This document shows positions 18,380-27,862 of a stretch of 64,000 bases of DNA, one piece after another. The stretch lies in contig CBDCYH010000002.1 of assembly GCA_965224105.1 (NCBI GenBank), positions 2,154,526 to 2,218,525 on the forward strand. The letters run 5' to 3'. The notes below the pieces were generated by a model. It did not search any database. It had not been told where the DNA came from and was given only the letters and a program-made list of their open reading frames with translations. The DNA is from CBDCYH01 sp965224105 (GTDB lineage Bacteria; Bacteroidota; Rhodothermia; Rhodothermales; JABDKH01). Position 1 is the first letter of the stretch, and every line of letters starts with the position of its first letter. A program made the position numbers and the translations under genes.

Positions 18380-19265
18380 TGCGACAATGACGAATTGTTT
18401 CGGGAATGATCCGTTGGTGACGATAGCCATGCCCGTGCGTAATTGCGCGACAACCATTGATGATGCCATTCATTCGATAATTACCCAAACGTACGCGAAT
18501 TGGAAATTGTTAATTATCGATGATTGCTCGGATGATGGGACGGCAGATATAGCGGCAGGATACAGCGATTGCCGGATCCAAGTCGTTCGTGGTGTTCAAC
18601 ACAGAGGCCTGCCGTATCGTTTGAACCAGGCAATCACGATGACAAATGGTCCGTTGCTTGCGCGTATGGATGGCGACGACATTTCCTATCCGGAGCGCCT
18701 GGAGAAACAAGTCAACTTGTTGAGATCAAAACCAGAAGTTGATGTTGTTGCTGCGGGTATCCTGAACGTTAGGTCAACCGGAGAGATTGTTGGGCGGCAG
18801 AAATTCAGGGGATCCGAACACGAGAAAATTGTAGCGAGCCCGTGGTCAGGCTTTCACTTTAATCACGGTACCTGGGTTGGTTATACCCGCTGGTTTGAGC
18901 GATACATGTATGATCCCTCAGCCAACCGAGCGGAGGACAACGACATTCTGCTCCGGTCTTACAAAGACAGCAGATTTTTCATGCTACCCGAAATCCTGTA
19001 CGCGTATCGAGTTGACCACCTTTCACTGGCAAAAATTTTACCCGCGCGCATTACCATTTGCAAGTCTCTCTGGAGAGAGTTCAAGAACGGAGATCGGAAA
19101 TTGTTAGTCGGCTTGCCATTACAACTCATTAAAGCAGTTGTAGATATAGTCGCGATTGGCAGTGGCTTAACCTATCGGATTCTTAGACACAGGGCTGCCG
19201 CGGTCCAGTCTGCAGATGTTCGCGGTTGGGAAATCCTGAAGTCGGGATTAACCTTAGCAAGGTAG
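18360..19265 (+). CDS. Glycosyltransferase family 2
   Basis: A GT-A fold glycosyltransferase of about 301 residues. LVTIAMPVRNCATTIDDAI begins the nucleotide-binding strand, LLIIDDCSDDGT is the first Asp motif, and LARMDGDDISYPERLEKQ carries the metal-binding D-x-D. ATG 18360 overlaps the previous gene by 20 bp; an alternative ATG is at 18387, closer to the domain but with no clear ribosome binding site. C-terminal hydrophobic residues may tether it to the membrane. Acts in building the cluster A repeat unit. Confidence 0.85.
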   Translation: MSHKSHDATMTNCFGNDPLVTIAMPVRNCATTIDDAIHSIITQTYANWKLLIIDDCSDDGTADIAAGYSDCRIQVVRGVQHRGLPYRLNQAITMTNGPLLARMDGDDISYPERLEKQVNLLRSKPEVDVVAAGILNVRSTGEIVGRQKFRGSEHEKIVASPWSGFHFNHGTWVGYTRWFERYMYDPSANRAEDNDILLRSYKDSRFFMLPEILYAYRVDHLSLAKILPARITICKSLWREFKNGDRKLLVGLPLQLIKAVVDIVAIGSGLTYRILRHRAAAVQSADVRGWEILKSGLTLAR

Positions 19266-19274
19266 AGATCTGAA

Positions 19275-19287
19275 TCTCAGTCTGAGA
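19275..19287. repeat. Small palindrome in the gap between glycosyltransferase genes
   Basis: TCTCAG T CTGAGA, extendable to an imperfect 9 bp arm on each side (19272–19290). It lies within the 186 bp gap 19266–19451, one of the few true gaps in this cluster. There is no T-run, so it is not a standard terminator; it could be an operator or chance. Confidence 0.3.
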
Positions 19288-19451
19288 CTCCCACCTGATA
19301 TCTATTCTTCGTGTGAGTTTAGGCGTCCGCCTGAGTACGGCATTTTGGCCGAGAATCAACGATTATTCTCTCCCAAAAGTAATTTGCGGAAGAATCCTGG
19401 CGTGGCACGGCCTTTGGAATATGGAGTGGATCACCTCCAAGCGTCCGGCGC

Positions 19452-20603
19452 ATGACGAAACGGCTTCTCTATTTAGTCAACAATCCTGACTTTTTCATTC
19501 GGCAGCATTCCGCAGTTGCGCGTCATGCTGCAGCCAACGGTTTTGAAGTTCACGTTGCTGCACCAGGTCTTGTTGGTGATGACGAATTCGTCTGGCACGA
19601 GATTGCCATGAACCGTGGAGCGGTTCGACCTCGTCTTGAGCTCGCGTCAATTAGATCAATCCGGAAGTTAATCCACGCTGTCAAACCGGATGTGGTCCAC
19701 AACATCACACTCAAACCAATCCTGTACGGCTCGATTGCTTCTCTGGGCCAACCCAACCTTCCAGTCATCAATTCCAACACCGGCCTGGGATTCATTTTTA
19801 TTGATGATTCTCTAAAGACAAGGTTAACTCGTGTTGCGATGGGCGCGGGGTTTGCGTTGTCGCTCGCGCACAGGAACAGGTTCGATCTTTTCTTGAACCA
19901 AGACGATAGAGCCGAATTCATTTCTCGGGGGATGGCGCGTCGGGCTAGCTCGCGCGTAGTACCTGGGCCGGGAATCGACTTGGCCGAGTATCCGTTTGCA
20001 AGCGATCCTCATGGGCCGGTTACGTTCGTACTGCCATCGAGAATGCTCTGGCATAAAGGTGTCAGGGAATTTGTAGACGCTGCCAGTATCCTGAAGGGAA
20101 AGAATATCAGGTGCAGATGTTTACTGGTCGGTGATACCGATGCTGGTAACCTTGCAGCGATCCCGCCCCGAACACTTCTCGGATGGCATGAGCAAGGGGT
20201 AGTTGAATGGATGGGTCATCAGGATGATATGCCGTCGGTGTATCGGAATGCGCATGTAGTCGTGCTGCCCTCGTATCGGGAAGGCATGGGCCGGGTGTTG
20301 CAAGAAGGTGCGTCTATGGGTAGGGCGCTGATTGCAACAGATGTCGCAGGTTGTCGGGAGGTTGTCGAATCCGGGATTAACGGGTTCCTTGTTCGGAAGG
20401 GAGATGCTCAGAGTCTCGCGAATGCGATGGAAATATTAGTATCCAATCGTGAGCTACGTCAAAGAATGGGTGCGATGGGTAGGAAGTTGGCAGAACGGAA
20501 ATGGAGCATTGATCATGTGGCGGAGCAAACATTGACAGTCTATCAGCATGCGCTTGGTGTCAGGCCTTCGAGGTCGGCGGCGCAAACAAGAACAGTACAA
20601 TGA
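19452..20603 (+). CDS. Glycosyltransferase family 4 (PglA/CapM-like)
   Basis: A 383-residue GT-B enzyme. The start LLYLVNNPDFFIRQHSAVA, the central SRMLWHKGVREFVDAA and the donor-binding SYREGMGRVLQEGASMGRAL (E-x(7)-E type) are characteristic of N-acetylgalactosaminyl/galactosyl-type GT4 members. It follows a 186 bp gap, so it may start a new transcription unit with the WecA-like and Wzz-like genes; its stop overlaps the next ATG in ATGA. This three-gene unit looks like the initiation and chain-length part of the cluster. Confidence 0.88.
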   Translation: MTKRLLYLVNNPDFFIRQHSAVARHAAANGFEVHVAAPGLVGDDEFVWHEIAMNRGAVRPRLELASIRSIRKLIHAVKPDVVHNITLKPILYGSIASLGQPNLPVINSNTGLGFIFIDDSLKTRLTRVAMGAGFALSLAHRNRFDLFLNQDDRAEFISRGMARRASSRVVPGPGIDLAEYPFASDPHGPVTFVLPSRMLWHKGVREFVDAASILKGKNIRCRCLLVGDTDAGNLAAIPPRTLLGWHEQGVVEWMGHQDDMPSVYRNAHVVVLPSYREGMGRVLQEGASMGRALIATDVAGCREVVESGINGFLVRKGDAQSLANAMEILVSNRELRQRMGAMGRKLAERKWSIDHVAEQTLTVYQHALGVRPSRSAAQTRTVQ

Positions 20604-21664
20604 CGCCGGTGGGATATATGATTATTGGCGCTTTGTCCTTATTTGCCTCCGTGACCTTGTGCGCGTTGGCATCTCTGCGCAGGAAGAACCTGGAAATATT
20701 TTCGGGGAAGTCAAACTTGCATCCTTCTCTTGCGGGTGGGGTGATCGTTTGGGCCGCCACGCTGTGTGGAATTGCGGCCGCGGTAGTACTGATGGATCTT
20801 GCCCTGTCGTTGTCAACAATCTTGATTCTACTTTGTGCAACTGGATGCGTTGTAGTAGGGAAGTATGATGACAGCTATCGGCTTCACTGGTCGGCAAAAC
20901 TTCTGGCCCTATCCGCTTTGGCTTTACCTGCAGCAGCAGGGATGGATTACGTCTCATTTGCGCATTCTTTTGGCCTTACAACTAGCGGGGCCGCGCAATT
21001 CCTCTTCCTCTTCGGGTGGATACTCTGCGTGACGAACGCCTTTAACCTGATAGATGGGATGGACGGACTAGCAACCGTACAAATTGTCGTCGCATTGGTT
21101 GTCCTTGCGATGCTATCGGGAGCACCAGCGATTGTTGTTGTGTGCATCACGGCAATTTCCTCCAGTCTCGCATTTCTGCGTCACAATCTTCCGAATGCGA
21201 CCATGTACCTCGGGGATACCGGCTCGCTGTCGCTCGGTTTTCTTATAGGCTGTCTGGGTGCGCAATCCATTGCATTGCAGGCAGATTTTGCTGGAAGCAC
21301 GGTCGTAATGTTACTACTGGGGTTGCCACTGTTTGAGGTGTTGCTGTCAATCGTTCGACGCATCGCTGCCGGGGTAAATCCGTTCGCACCGGACACCGAT
21401 CATATTCACCACAGAATTTTGGCGCTGGTTGATGGGAATAAGAACTATGCCTTAATGCTGCACAGTGTTTTCGCTATTTGCCTGGCGAGCCTGGCGTTTT
21501 CAGTTCATCTGGCACCAGCACTAGCACCGCCTACAATTATCACCGTTTGTTTGATTGCGCTATGTGCGGTCGTCGGATTAGGCTACACCGGTAGGTCCGA
21601 CGAATGGTTTGCGAGTCAACTCAAAGAATTTTATACGCCACTAAAACCGTGGAAAACTTTATGA
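20600..21664 (+). CDS. WecA/MraY-type undecaprenyl-phosphate sugar-1-phosphate transferase
   Basis: A 354-residue polytopic membrane enzyme. NAFNLIDGMDGLA (about residues 148–160) has the catalytic Asp motif and MYLGDTGSLSLGFLIG (about 202–217) the second conserved motif; DTDHIHHRIL near 264 is the typical HIHH motif. It transfers GlcNAc-1-phosphate or a related sugar phosphate from a UDP-sugar to undecaprenyl phosphate, starting repeat-unit assembly. It is coupled on both sides by ATGA overlaps. The most likely initiating enzyme for cluster A. Confidence 0.9.
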   Translation: MTPVGYMIIGALSLFASVTLCALASLRRKNLEIFSGKSNLHPSLAGGVIVWAATLCGIAAAVVLMDLALSLSTILILLCATGCVVVGKYDDSYRLHWSAKLLALSALALPAAAGMDYVSFAHSFGLTTSGAAQFLFLFGWILCVTNAFNLIDGMDGLATVQIVVALVVLAMLSGAPAIVVVCITAISSSLAFLRHNLPNATMYLGDTGSLSLGFLIGCLGAQSIALQADFAGSTVVMLLLGLPLFEVLLSIVRRIAAGVNPFAPDTDHIHHRILALVDGNKNYALMLHSVFAICLASLAFSVHLAPALAPPTIITVCLIALCAVVGLGYTGRSDEWFASQLKEFYTPLKPWKTL

Positions 21665-24105
21665 AGGGATCAACACTTTGGCAAGGTCTGGAAGTCCTGA
21701 TGCGCGGGCGTCGGCTTTTCGTTATAGGATTTACATCCGTATTGACCGCGACTTTCCTATACCTGGTATTAGCTCCGAGAGTGTTCGAATCAACAAGTAC
21801 AATCATTGTTGAACCGAGTGCCAACGTAGCGAAGTCGGTAGTTGGACTGGAAGTCGTATCCGGGGGAAGCAATATTCCCGTCGAGGTTGAGGTCTTGCGC
21901 TCGTTTGATCTGGCTCAACGGGTAGCGGAAGAATTATTGAGGCTTGAGCAATTCTCGACAGACGAAGGCGACAAAGTTAAATCGTTTGCTCTGCTGAAAA
22001 AGACTGCCGGAGCCGCTGATAGAGAAAAAGCAATCACGACGGAGCTGAGTAGGAATCTCTCCGTACAGCAACTTCGTCGCGATATCGGCATCATCAAGAT
22101 CGCTTACAGAAGTCGAGATAGGGAAGAGGCGACTTTCATTTCGAATCTATACGCAACAGAGTACGCAGAAAGAAATATCGAGGTGAGCCGTCAGAAAGCC
22201 GCAGGTGTCCGAGCATTTGTTGAGCGCCAGTTGATGGAACGTGGAGAACGACTGCTCGCTGCCGAAGATGCGTTGCAGACATATGAGGAAACGGAAGACG
22301 CGGTTTCTTTAGATGACGAAGCCAGACGGCTTGCGAGGCTAACAGCAGAACTTCAAACTGCTCGTGACCAGGCTGTTGTCGAAAGGCAGATGGTTGAAGC
22401 ACAACTGGCATCGATCCAATCCGAGATAAATAAGATTGAACCCAATCTGTCGGGGCGGGTGTCGTCTGCTGTAATAGAAAAGGAGATTTCAGGATTGCAC
22501 GAGACGATCGCCAACCTTGAGGTGAAGATCGAGACCAAGTATGCTCAAAACCCTGGACTGAGAGGTAATGAAGAATCGGATCGTGATCTTCCCGGTTGGT
22601 TACGACAGGTCCAGTCGCTGCAAAACGAGGCAGACGAAAAAGCCCGGCAGTATGTAGAGAAAATGATGGCAGCGGGTGGTGTCGATCCTAATCTAGGATC
22701 GGATAGGGCATCGATCCCGAGCGCGTTGGCGTACATCACGCAGCTCAAACGGCAGCTCGTCGACAAGAACATTGAAAAAGCTGCGATTGGGGCGCGGGTT
22801 GCCGCTCTTACCAATCGTCTCGCCCGCTACGAGAACGATTTTGAACTCATTCCGGGGCAGGCCAGGCAGGTCGCGCGGCTTCAGCGTGAACTCTCCAGCT
22901 CCGAGAACACCTACGAGTGGCTGATGACGCGTTACAACGAAGCCAAGATTCTGGAAGAATCGGAGTTTGGGTTTGTGCGAGTTCTTGACCACGCTATCTT
23001 GCCAGACAGCCCGGTATCGCCGAACTGGATTTATAGTCTTGTCATGGCCATCGCGGGTGGACTCCTGCTCGGTCTCTTTGCGGCCGCGCTAGCCGAAATT
23101 CTGGACGACAGACTGCGTCAACCGGCGGACATTCGCCACCTGGGCTTAAACCTGGCAGCGGTCATTCCGAAATTCAAGAAGGATGTACCGGAGGTTGCTG
23201 CCCAGGAATTCTTGAAGGCACTGGTGAGGATAGACTCAAAGGTCGATGCGAAAACGATACTGGTGACCGGCAGCGGGCAAGAAGAGGGAAAATCATTCAC
23301 TGCCAGGGAGCTTGCGATAGCCAGTGCACGCCAAGGAAAGAGGACACTCGTCATGGCGTGCTCATCCGACGACAAGCAACCGGATCAAAAGGGACTCATC
23401 GATCTTCTCCAACGAGAAGCCAAGCTAAAAGATGTCGTCCAAAAAACAAGCTCCAAGAACGTGTACTCCATTTCATATGGGCGCCTGAGCGACACCGAAT
23501 CGGTGGTTGTGGACGGTAAAACCATGAACCAACTTGTGAACAAACTCTCGTCTCTGTTTGATCGAATCATTCTGGATGGCGGAAGCATCAACTCTCTCGC
23601 GAGTACTCTTGCGCTGGCAAAGTACGCCGAGAGTGTTGTACTTGTTGTTCGTTCCGGACAAACAAGGGTAGACGATCTTTCCGAAGCCATCCGCTCTATA
23701 AAGCAGGTCGCTACCTCGAATATCTCTGTTGTCCTGAACGCGTTCGATGCCAAAGAAGCATTTGGCTATTATTCGCAGCGGGGTCACTATGGGGAATTCG
23801 GACGCGAATCTGCCCAGGCAAAACTTCGACGCAAACATGTCAAATATGTCTACTCGAAGCAGGCCAAGAAGAAAAAGGTAGAGAAGATTCCGGTGGAAAT
23901 AGCGAGACGCAGGTCCACTCCGAAGAAGAGTCCGTCTCGAAAAGTGATTCTTCCAGATTCAATCTACGCGCCGCGGACACTTCCAAAGCCGCTCAAGGAT
24001 TGGATCGATAACGAGTGGGCGCGTCGAGATACCAAGCGCTCGTCGGGAAGCACCTCCTCCGGAGATGGACTCGATGCCGATAAAGTGAATATCTCCGTCA
24101 GATAG
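21661..24105 (+). CDS. Wzz/BY-kinase-like polysaccharide co-polymerase with degenerate kinase motifs
   Basis: The start is ATG 21661, overlapping the WecA-like stop (ATGA), giving 814 residues. The N-terminal Wzz domain has a transmembrane helix near residues 18–38, then long coiled coils (about 180–440), then a second helix near 457–479. The C-terminal domain has Walker A GSGQEEGKS at about 536–544, but the Walker A' position reads LVMACSSDD without the usual D-A-D, and Walker B reads RIILDGGS. The C-terminal tail is Lys/Arg-rich and lacks the dense tyrosine cluster of BY-kinases. It should control polymer length; autokinase activity is doubtful. Confidence 0.8.
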   Translation: MKGSTLWQGLEVLMRGRRLFVIGFTSVLTATFLYLVLAPRVFESTSTIIVEPSANVAKSVVGLEVVSGGSNIPVEVEVLRSFDLAQRVAEELLRLEQFSTDEGDKVKSFALLKKTAGAADREKAITTELSRNLSVQQLRRDIGIIKIAYRSRDREEATFISNLYATEYAERNIEVSRQKAAGVRAFVERQLMERGERLLAAEDALQTYEETEDAVSLDDEARRLARLTAELQTARDQAVVERQMVEAQLASIQSEINKIEPNLSGRVSSAVIEKEISGLHETIANLEVKIETKYAQNPGLRGNEESDRDLPGWLRQVQSLQNEADEKARQYVEKMMAAGGVDPNLGSDRASIPSALAYITQLKRQLVDKNIEKAAIGARVAALTNRLARYENDFELIPGQARQVARLQRELSSSENTYEWLMTRYNEAKILEESEFGFVRVLDHAILPDSPVSPNWIYSLVMAIAGGLLLGLFAAALAEILDDRLRQPADIRHLGLNLAAVIPKFKKDVPEVAAQEFLKALVRIDSKVDAKTILVTGSGQEEGKSFTARELAIASARQGKRTLVMACSSDDKQPDQKGLIDLLQREAKLKDVVQKTSSKNVYSISYGRLSDTESVVVDGKTMNQLVNKLSSLFDRIILDGGSINSLASTLALAKYAESVVLVVRSGQTRVDDLSEAIRSIKQVATSNISVVLNAFDAKEAFGYYSQRGHYGEFGRESAQAKLRRKHVKYVYSKQAKKKKVEKIPVEIARRRSTPKKSPSRKVILPDSIYAPRTLPKPLKDWIDNEWARRDTKRSSGSTSSGDGLDADKVNISVR

Positions 24106-25372
24106 TTTCGTCGCTGTCAGGCAATGAGCCTGGCAGCGATGCGCTCATGCGTACGGAGCTGTGCAATCCAACAAAAAGGCTGGCTGCGGTAAGGAGTGCA
24201 AGCGGGATTGATGAACTCGATATTCTGAGGGTGCCAAGAAAAAGTCCCAGGGTTAGTATCGAGCATATCACCAGTGCAAAGATGAAGTACGGCTTGGCCG
24301 CCCTTTTTCGCCACAGTGCTGCGGCAACAACGTGCAGGGGGAAGGCCCATAGTATGTTGGGATTGTCTTGAGTGACAGCATGGCGCGTACCCAGCCACAT
24401 GTAGAGGATTAGGATCCCAGCGATTCCCGCCAGTCCGGTCACAACGCGGGCCACCTTAGAGACTATTGTGTTCGATCGGTACTTGATCATCAGACCTGAG
24501 ACCACCAAGCCAAACAACCAAAGTGCGAGCTCCAGCCAATTCACGGCTGAGCTTTCCCGTCCTGACCAGTAAACTGTGTCAGTCTGGGCTACCAATGGAA
24601 CCAACCCACCGCCGCTTTCAATCACCGACTCGTCAAAGAACTCCATCAAAGAATCCGGGAGAAAAGTCGCGACCCAATTGGTTGCATCCTTGTTGGTGTC
24701 TGCCCCAAGTAGCAGCTGCATCCCGATATCCAAAGCGGCAGCACCCTTGCCATAGTCTCTGATTAGCGAGCGGATTGGCCGTCCAGTACTCCTATTCTCG
24801 GGAAAACTGATTGCGGGTACAGATTGCAAAAACACGTCCCGTATTCTAGTACTGCAGTTGTCGTAAAGAAAGTCGTATCGGTAATATTTGTTTTGGGGCT
24901 TAATATTCTCCAGAAGGAACGCATATACCGATTGGCGCTGCTCTTGGGTCAATGCGAGTTTCTGTACAATGATGGAGCGACGTTCATTCGACTCGTAATG
25001 GCGCGCCGCGGCCTCAAACTGATTCGCGGACAGGTAGTAGTTTAGTTCACCCTGTACGAACTTTGGTACAAACAGAGGGTCGTCAAACTCAAATGTCCCG
25101 AAGTTGAAATTGACATTCAGATTGTTTGCCGGGTCAAATATGTTAATGGCTGAATGGCCCCACTTGGAGTAGATCGGAGACCCGGGTTGAATGGTCACCA
25201 GGGAAACAGTGCTTGCATGCGAAAGTGAATCAGGTTGTGCCTGAATGTTGTGCGCTGCCGTTAGCGAGCATATGATAAGAAGAACCAGGAGCGTACTCGT
25301 GGTGGCCCAGTGGACCTTGCTGGCCAAATTTCCAGATCGTATGGTAAATGCTATCCGGCGAGTGGGCAACAT
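24098..25372 (-). CDS. DUF4105 membrane protein (Lnb-like)
   Basis: About 424 residues from ATG 25372; GTG 25411 would add 13. A signal-anchor (TTSTLLVLLIICSLTAAHNI) precedes a periplasmic domain with SPIYSKWGHSAINIFDP and FLYDNCSTRIRDVF, the His and Cys motifs of DUF4105, followed by about five C-terminal transmembrane helices. In Bacteroides a DUF4105 protein has been reported as the lipoprotein N-acyltransferase Lnb. The Cys and His here fit a thiol acyltransferase, but transfer of function is inference. It is convergent with, and overlaps by 8 bp, the Wzz-like gene. Confidence 0.75.
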   Translation of the reverse strand: MLPTRRIAFTIRSGNLASKVHWATTSTLLVLLIICSLTAAHNIQAQPDSLSHASTVSLVTIQPGSPIYSKWGHSAINIFDPANNLNVNFNFGTFEFDDPLFVPKFVQGELNYYLSANQFEAAARHYESNERRSIIVQKLALTQEQRQSVYAFLLENIKPQNKYYRYDFLYDNCSTRIRDVFLQSVPAISFPENRSTGRPIRSLIRDYGKGAAALDIGMQLLLGADTNKDATNWVATFLPDSLMEFFDESVIESGGGLVPLVAQTDTVYWSGRESSAVNWLELALWLFGLVVSGLMIKYRSNTIVSKVARVVTGLAGIAGILILYMWLGTRHAVTQDNPNILWAFPLHVVAAALWRKRAAKPYFIFALVICSILTLGLFLGTLRISSSSIPLALLTAASLFVGLHSSVRMSASLPGSLPDSDETI

Positions 25373-25484
25373 GTGGCGTAAATTCTGTACGTTCTGCTGT
25401 GATAAAAACACAGGTATGTTGGAGAGATAACTCGTCCGGCAAATCGATCACGACATAAGCAAGATAACGTTTTAGATACGATTC

Positions 25485-26324
25485 ATGACACGCAAGGAGC
25501 TTGCTCGGAAGGTATTGGAGGACCTGAGGAGAGTTATCCCAAATCCGGAGACGGAGCTGGTTTACCTCACTCCCTACGAGCTAATTGTAGCGGTCGTGCT
25601 GTCTGCGCAGTGCACCGATGAGAGAGTGAACAAGGTAACTCCGGATCTATTCCGCCAATACCCTGATGTCCGCGCGATGAGCAAAGCCGAGCCGGAGGAC
25701 ATATATCCATATATCAGATCCATTTCGTATCCCAACAACAAGTCAAAGCATCTCGCTGGACTCGCACGGAAAGTCGTTCGAGACTTCAATGGCACAATAC
25801 CGGACACGGTTGACGAGCTTGTAAAACTCAACGGTGTCGGTCGGAAGACCGCGCAGGTCGTCGCCTCCGTCGCCTTCGGGAAACCGGCACTGCCCGTGGA
25901 CACCCACGTCTTTCGGGTCGCGAACAGAATCGGGATCACCAAGAATGCTAAGACCGCACACCATGTAGAAAAGCAGTTGAAGCGTACCATTCCAAGAGAG
26001 GCCTGGGGAGAGGCGCATCATTTGCTGATTCTCCACGGTAGATACACCTGCACTGCCAGGTCTCCCCAGTGTGCCCAATGTCCGTTGCCCGGGGTTTGCA
26101 GCTACGAGGCCTCGCTGCGTACCCTCGCTCGTCCGATCAAGGGGCTTGACACGAAGAAGGGTCGTTACTATTGTAAAACGCGCGGCCACTACTTTGATAT
26201 CCCAACGACCAGGCAAGACCGAAGCGGATTGGATCAGGTGGCATGCCCTAATTGCCACTCCATGCAGGTCTTTGATACACGGACAGGATTGACAACAAAA
26301 CGAGTTGAAGACTACCGGATATAG
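25485..26324 (+). CDS. nth: Endonuclease III with C-terminal zinc-ribbon-like extension
   Basis: A base-excision repair DNA glycosylase/AP lyase for oxidised pyrimidines. The helix-hairpin-helix LNGVGRKTAQVVASVAFG contains the catalytic Lys, and ALPVDTHVFRVANR contains the catalytic Asp. The 4Fe-4S loop C-x6-C-x2-C-x5-C (CTARSPQCAQCPLPGVC) is intact. The usual protein is about 210–220 residues; this one has 279. The extra tail includes YYCKTRGHYFDIP and ACPNCHSM, a possible zinc-binding pair. It is followed 5 bp later by gpmI. Confidence 0.93.
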   Translation: MTRKELARKVLEDLRRVIPNPETELVYLTPYELIVAVVLSAQCTDERVNKVTPDLFRQYPDVRAMSKAEPEDIYPYIRSISYPNNKSKHLAGLARKVVRDFNGTIPDTVDELVKLNGVGRKTAQVVASVAFGKPALPVDTHVFRVANRIGITKNAKTAHHVEKQLKRTIPREAWGEAHHLLILHGRYTCTARSPQCAQCPLPGVCSYEASLRTLARPIKGLDTKKGRYYCKTRGHYFDIPTTRQDRSGLDQVACPNCHSMQVFDTRTGLTTKRVEDYRI

Positions 26325-26329
26325 TCGCA

Positions 26330-27862
26330 ATGAACAAACTGATATTGATAATCCTGGACGGTTATGGGATCGCAGACGACCCGGCGGTTAGCGCCATTGA
26401 CAGTGCGAACAAACCATTTCTCGATAAGCTGTTCGCCGACAATCCTGGCTCGACCTTGGTAGCGTCTGGCCTAGACGTCGGATTACCTAAAGGGCAAATG
26501 GGAAATTCTGAGGTCGGTCACCTGAATTTGGGTGCCGGTCGAATCGTCTACCAGGACATAACCCGTATTGATGCAGATATTGAAAGCGGGGAATTCAACA
26601 ACAACGTCGTTCTCACGGGGTCAATGGTCGCCGCAAAGGATAAGGGATCCACACTGCACCTAATGGGACTCTTGTCTGATGGCGGGGTACACTCCCACAT
26701 CGATCATCTCAAGGCTCTCATCACACTTGCTCGGCGTTCCGGTCTTGAAGGCGATCGGGTGGCAGTACATGTCTTCACGGACGGGCGGGACACCTCGCCG
26801 ACTGCGGGGATTGATTACATGGAAGAGCTGGAACACCATATGTCGCTTGAAAATACCGGCCGCGTCGCGACAATCATTGGGCGGTACTACGCGATGGATC
26901 GCGATAAACGATGGGATCGAACACGGATTGCCTACGAAGCGCTCGTTAGGGGAACGGGCGAAGCCGAAGAGATTGCCACTCTCGCGCTCCGGAAAATGTA
27001 TAACAACGAAACGACGGATGAATTCGTGCAGCCAATCCTGGTTGGCAGTGAGCGCCAGATCCGCTCGTCGAGAGTCAGAGACGGTGACGAAATAATATTC
27101 TTCAACTTTCGCGCTGATCGAGCAAGGCAGATTTGTGCTGCATTGGCTGTTTCAGACTTTGATGGATTTCACCGAGAGCCTGTGGACGTTCGATTGGCTA
27201 CGTTTACTTCGTACGATAAAACGTTCGACTTTCCGGTGGCTTTTCCGAAAGGGGATCTCTCCTCAACCATGGGCGAAGTGATGGAATCCTCGGGGCTAAA
27301 ACAATTGCGAGCGGCCGAGACGGAGAAGTATCCGCACGTCACCTATTTTTTTAGCGGCGGGAGAGAGGAGAAGTTCGAGGGTGAAGAGCGGATACTGGTC
27401 GCTTCTCCAAAAGTCGCTACGTATGATTTGCAACCAGAAATGAGCGCGCCGGAGCTTTCGATGAAGGTTGCCGCGGCAATCGCGAAGGAGGAATTCGATT
27501 TTATCCTGCTGAATTTTGCAAACCCTGACATGGTGGGTCATACCGGGAACTTTGATGCCGCCGTCCAAGCCATCGAGGCTCTGGACGCCTGTGTGCGGAG
27601 AGTGATCGATGCGGCAGAACAACATGGGTACACAGTCCAGGTGATCGCGGACCACGGCAACGCGGATAAGATGCTGAATGAGGATGGCTCTCCGCACACC
27701 GCACACACAACCGCACTCGTTCCCCACATTGTGATTCGAACCCCAAAAGTTGCCTCCATACAACACGGTCGACTTTGCGACGTAGTGCCAACGGCGTTGA
27801 GATTGATGGGAGTTACACAACCTGCTCAAATGACAGGCATGCCTCTCGTCGAATTACCGTAA
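26330..27862 (+). CDS. gpmI: 2,3-bisphosphoglycerate-independent phosphoglycerate mutase
   Basis: A 510-residue glycolytic enzyme that interconverts 3- and 2-phosphoglycerate using two Mn ions. ILDGYGIADDP contains the first metal-binding Asp, GNSEVGHLNLGAGRIVYQD contains the catalytic Ser, VFTDGRDTSP and YAMDRDKRWDR bind substrate, and HTGNFDAAVQAIEALD with VIADHGNADKM supply the remaining metal ligands. Length is normal. It begins 5 bp after nth and overlaps sppA tail-to-tail by 9 bp. Confidence 0.96.
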   Translation: MNKLILIILDGYGIADDPAVSAIDSANKPFLDKLFADNPGSTLVASGLDVGLPKGQMGNSEVGHLNLGAGRIVYQDITRIDADIESGEFNNNVVLTGSMVAAKDKGSTLHLMGLLSDGGVHSHIDHLKALITLARRSGLEGDRVAVHVFTDGRDTSPTAGIDYMEELEHHMSLENTGRVATIIGRYYAMDRDKRWDRTRIAYEALVRGTGEAEEIATLALRKMYNNETTDEFVQPILVGSERQIRSSRVRDGDEIIFFNFRADRARQICAALAVSDFDGFHREPVDVRLATFTSYDKTFDFPVAFPKGDLSSTMGEVMESSGLKQLRAAETEKYPHVTYFFSGGREEKFEGEERILVASPKVATYDLQPEMSAPELSMKVAAAIAKEEFDFILLNFANPDMVGHTGNFDAAVQAIEALDACVRRVIDAAEQHGYTVQVIADHGNADKMLNEDGSPHTAHTTALVPHIVIRTPKVASIQHGRLCDVVPTALRLMGVTQPAQMTGMPLVELP

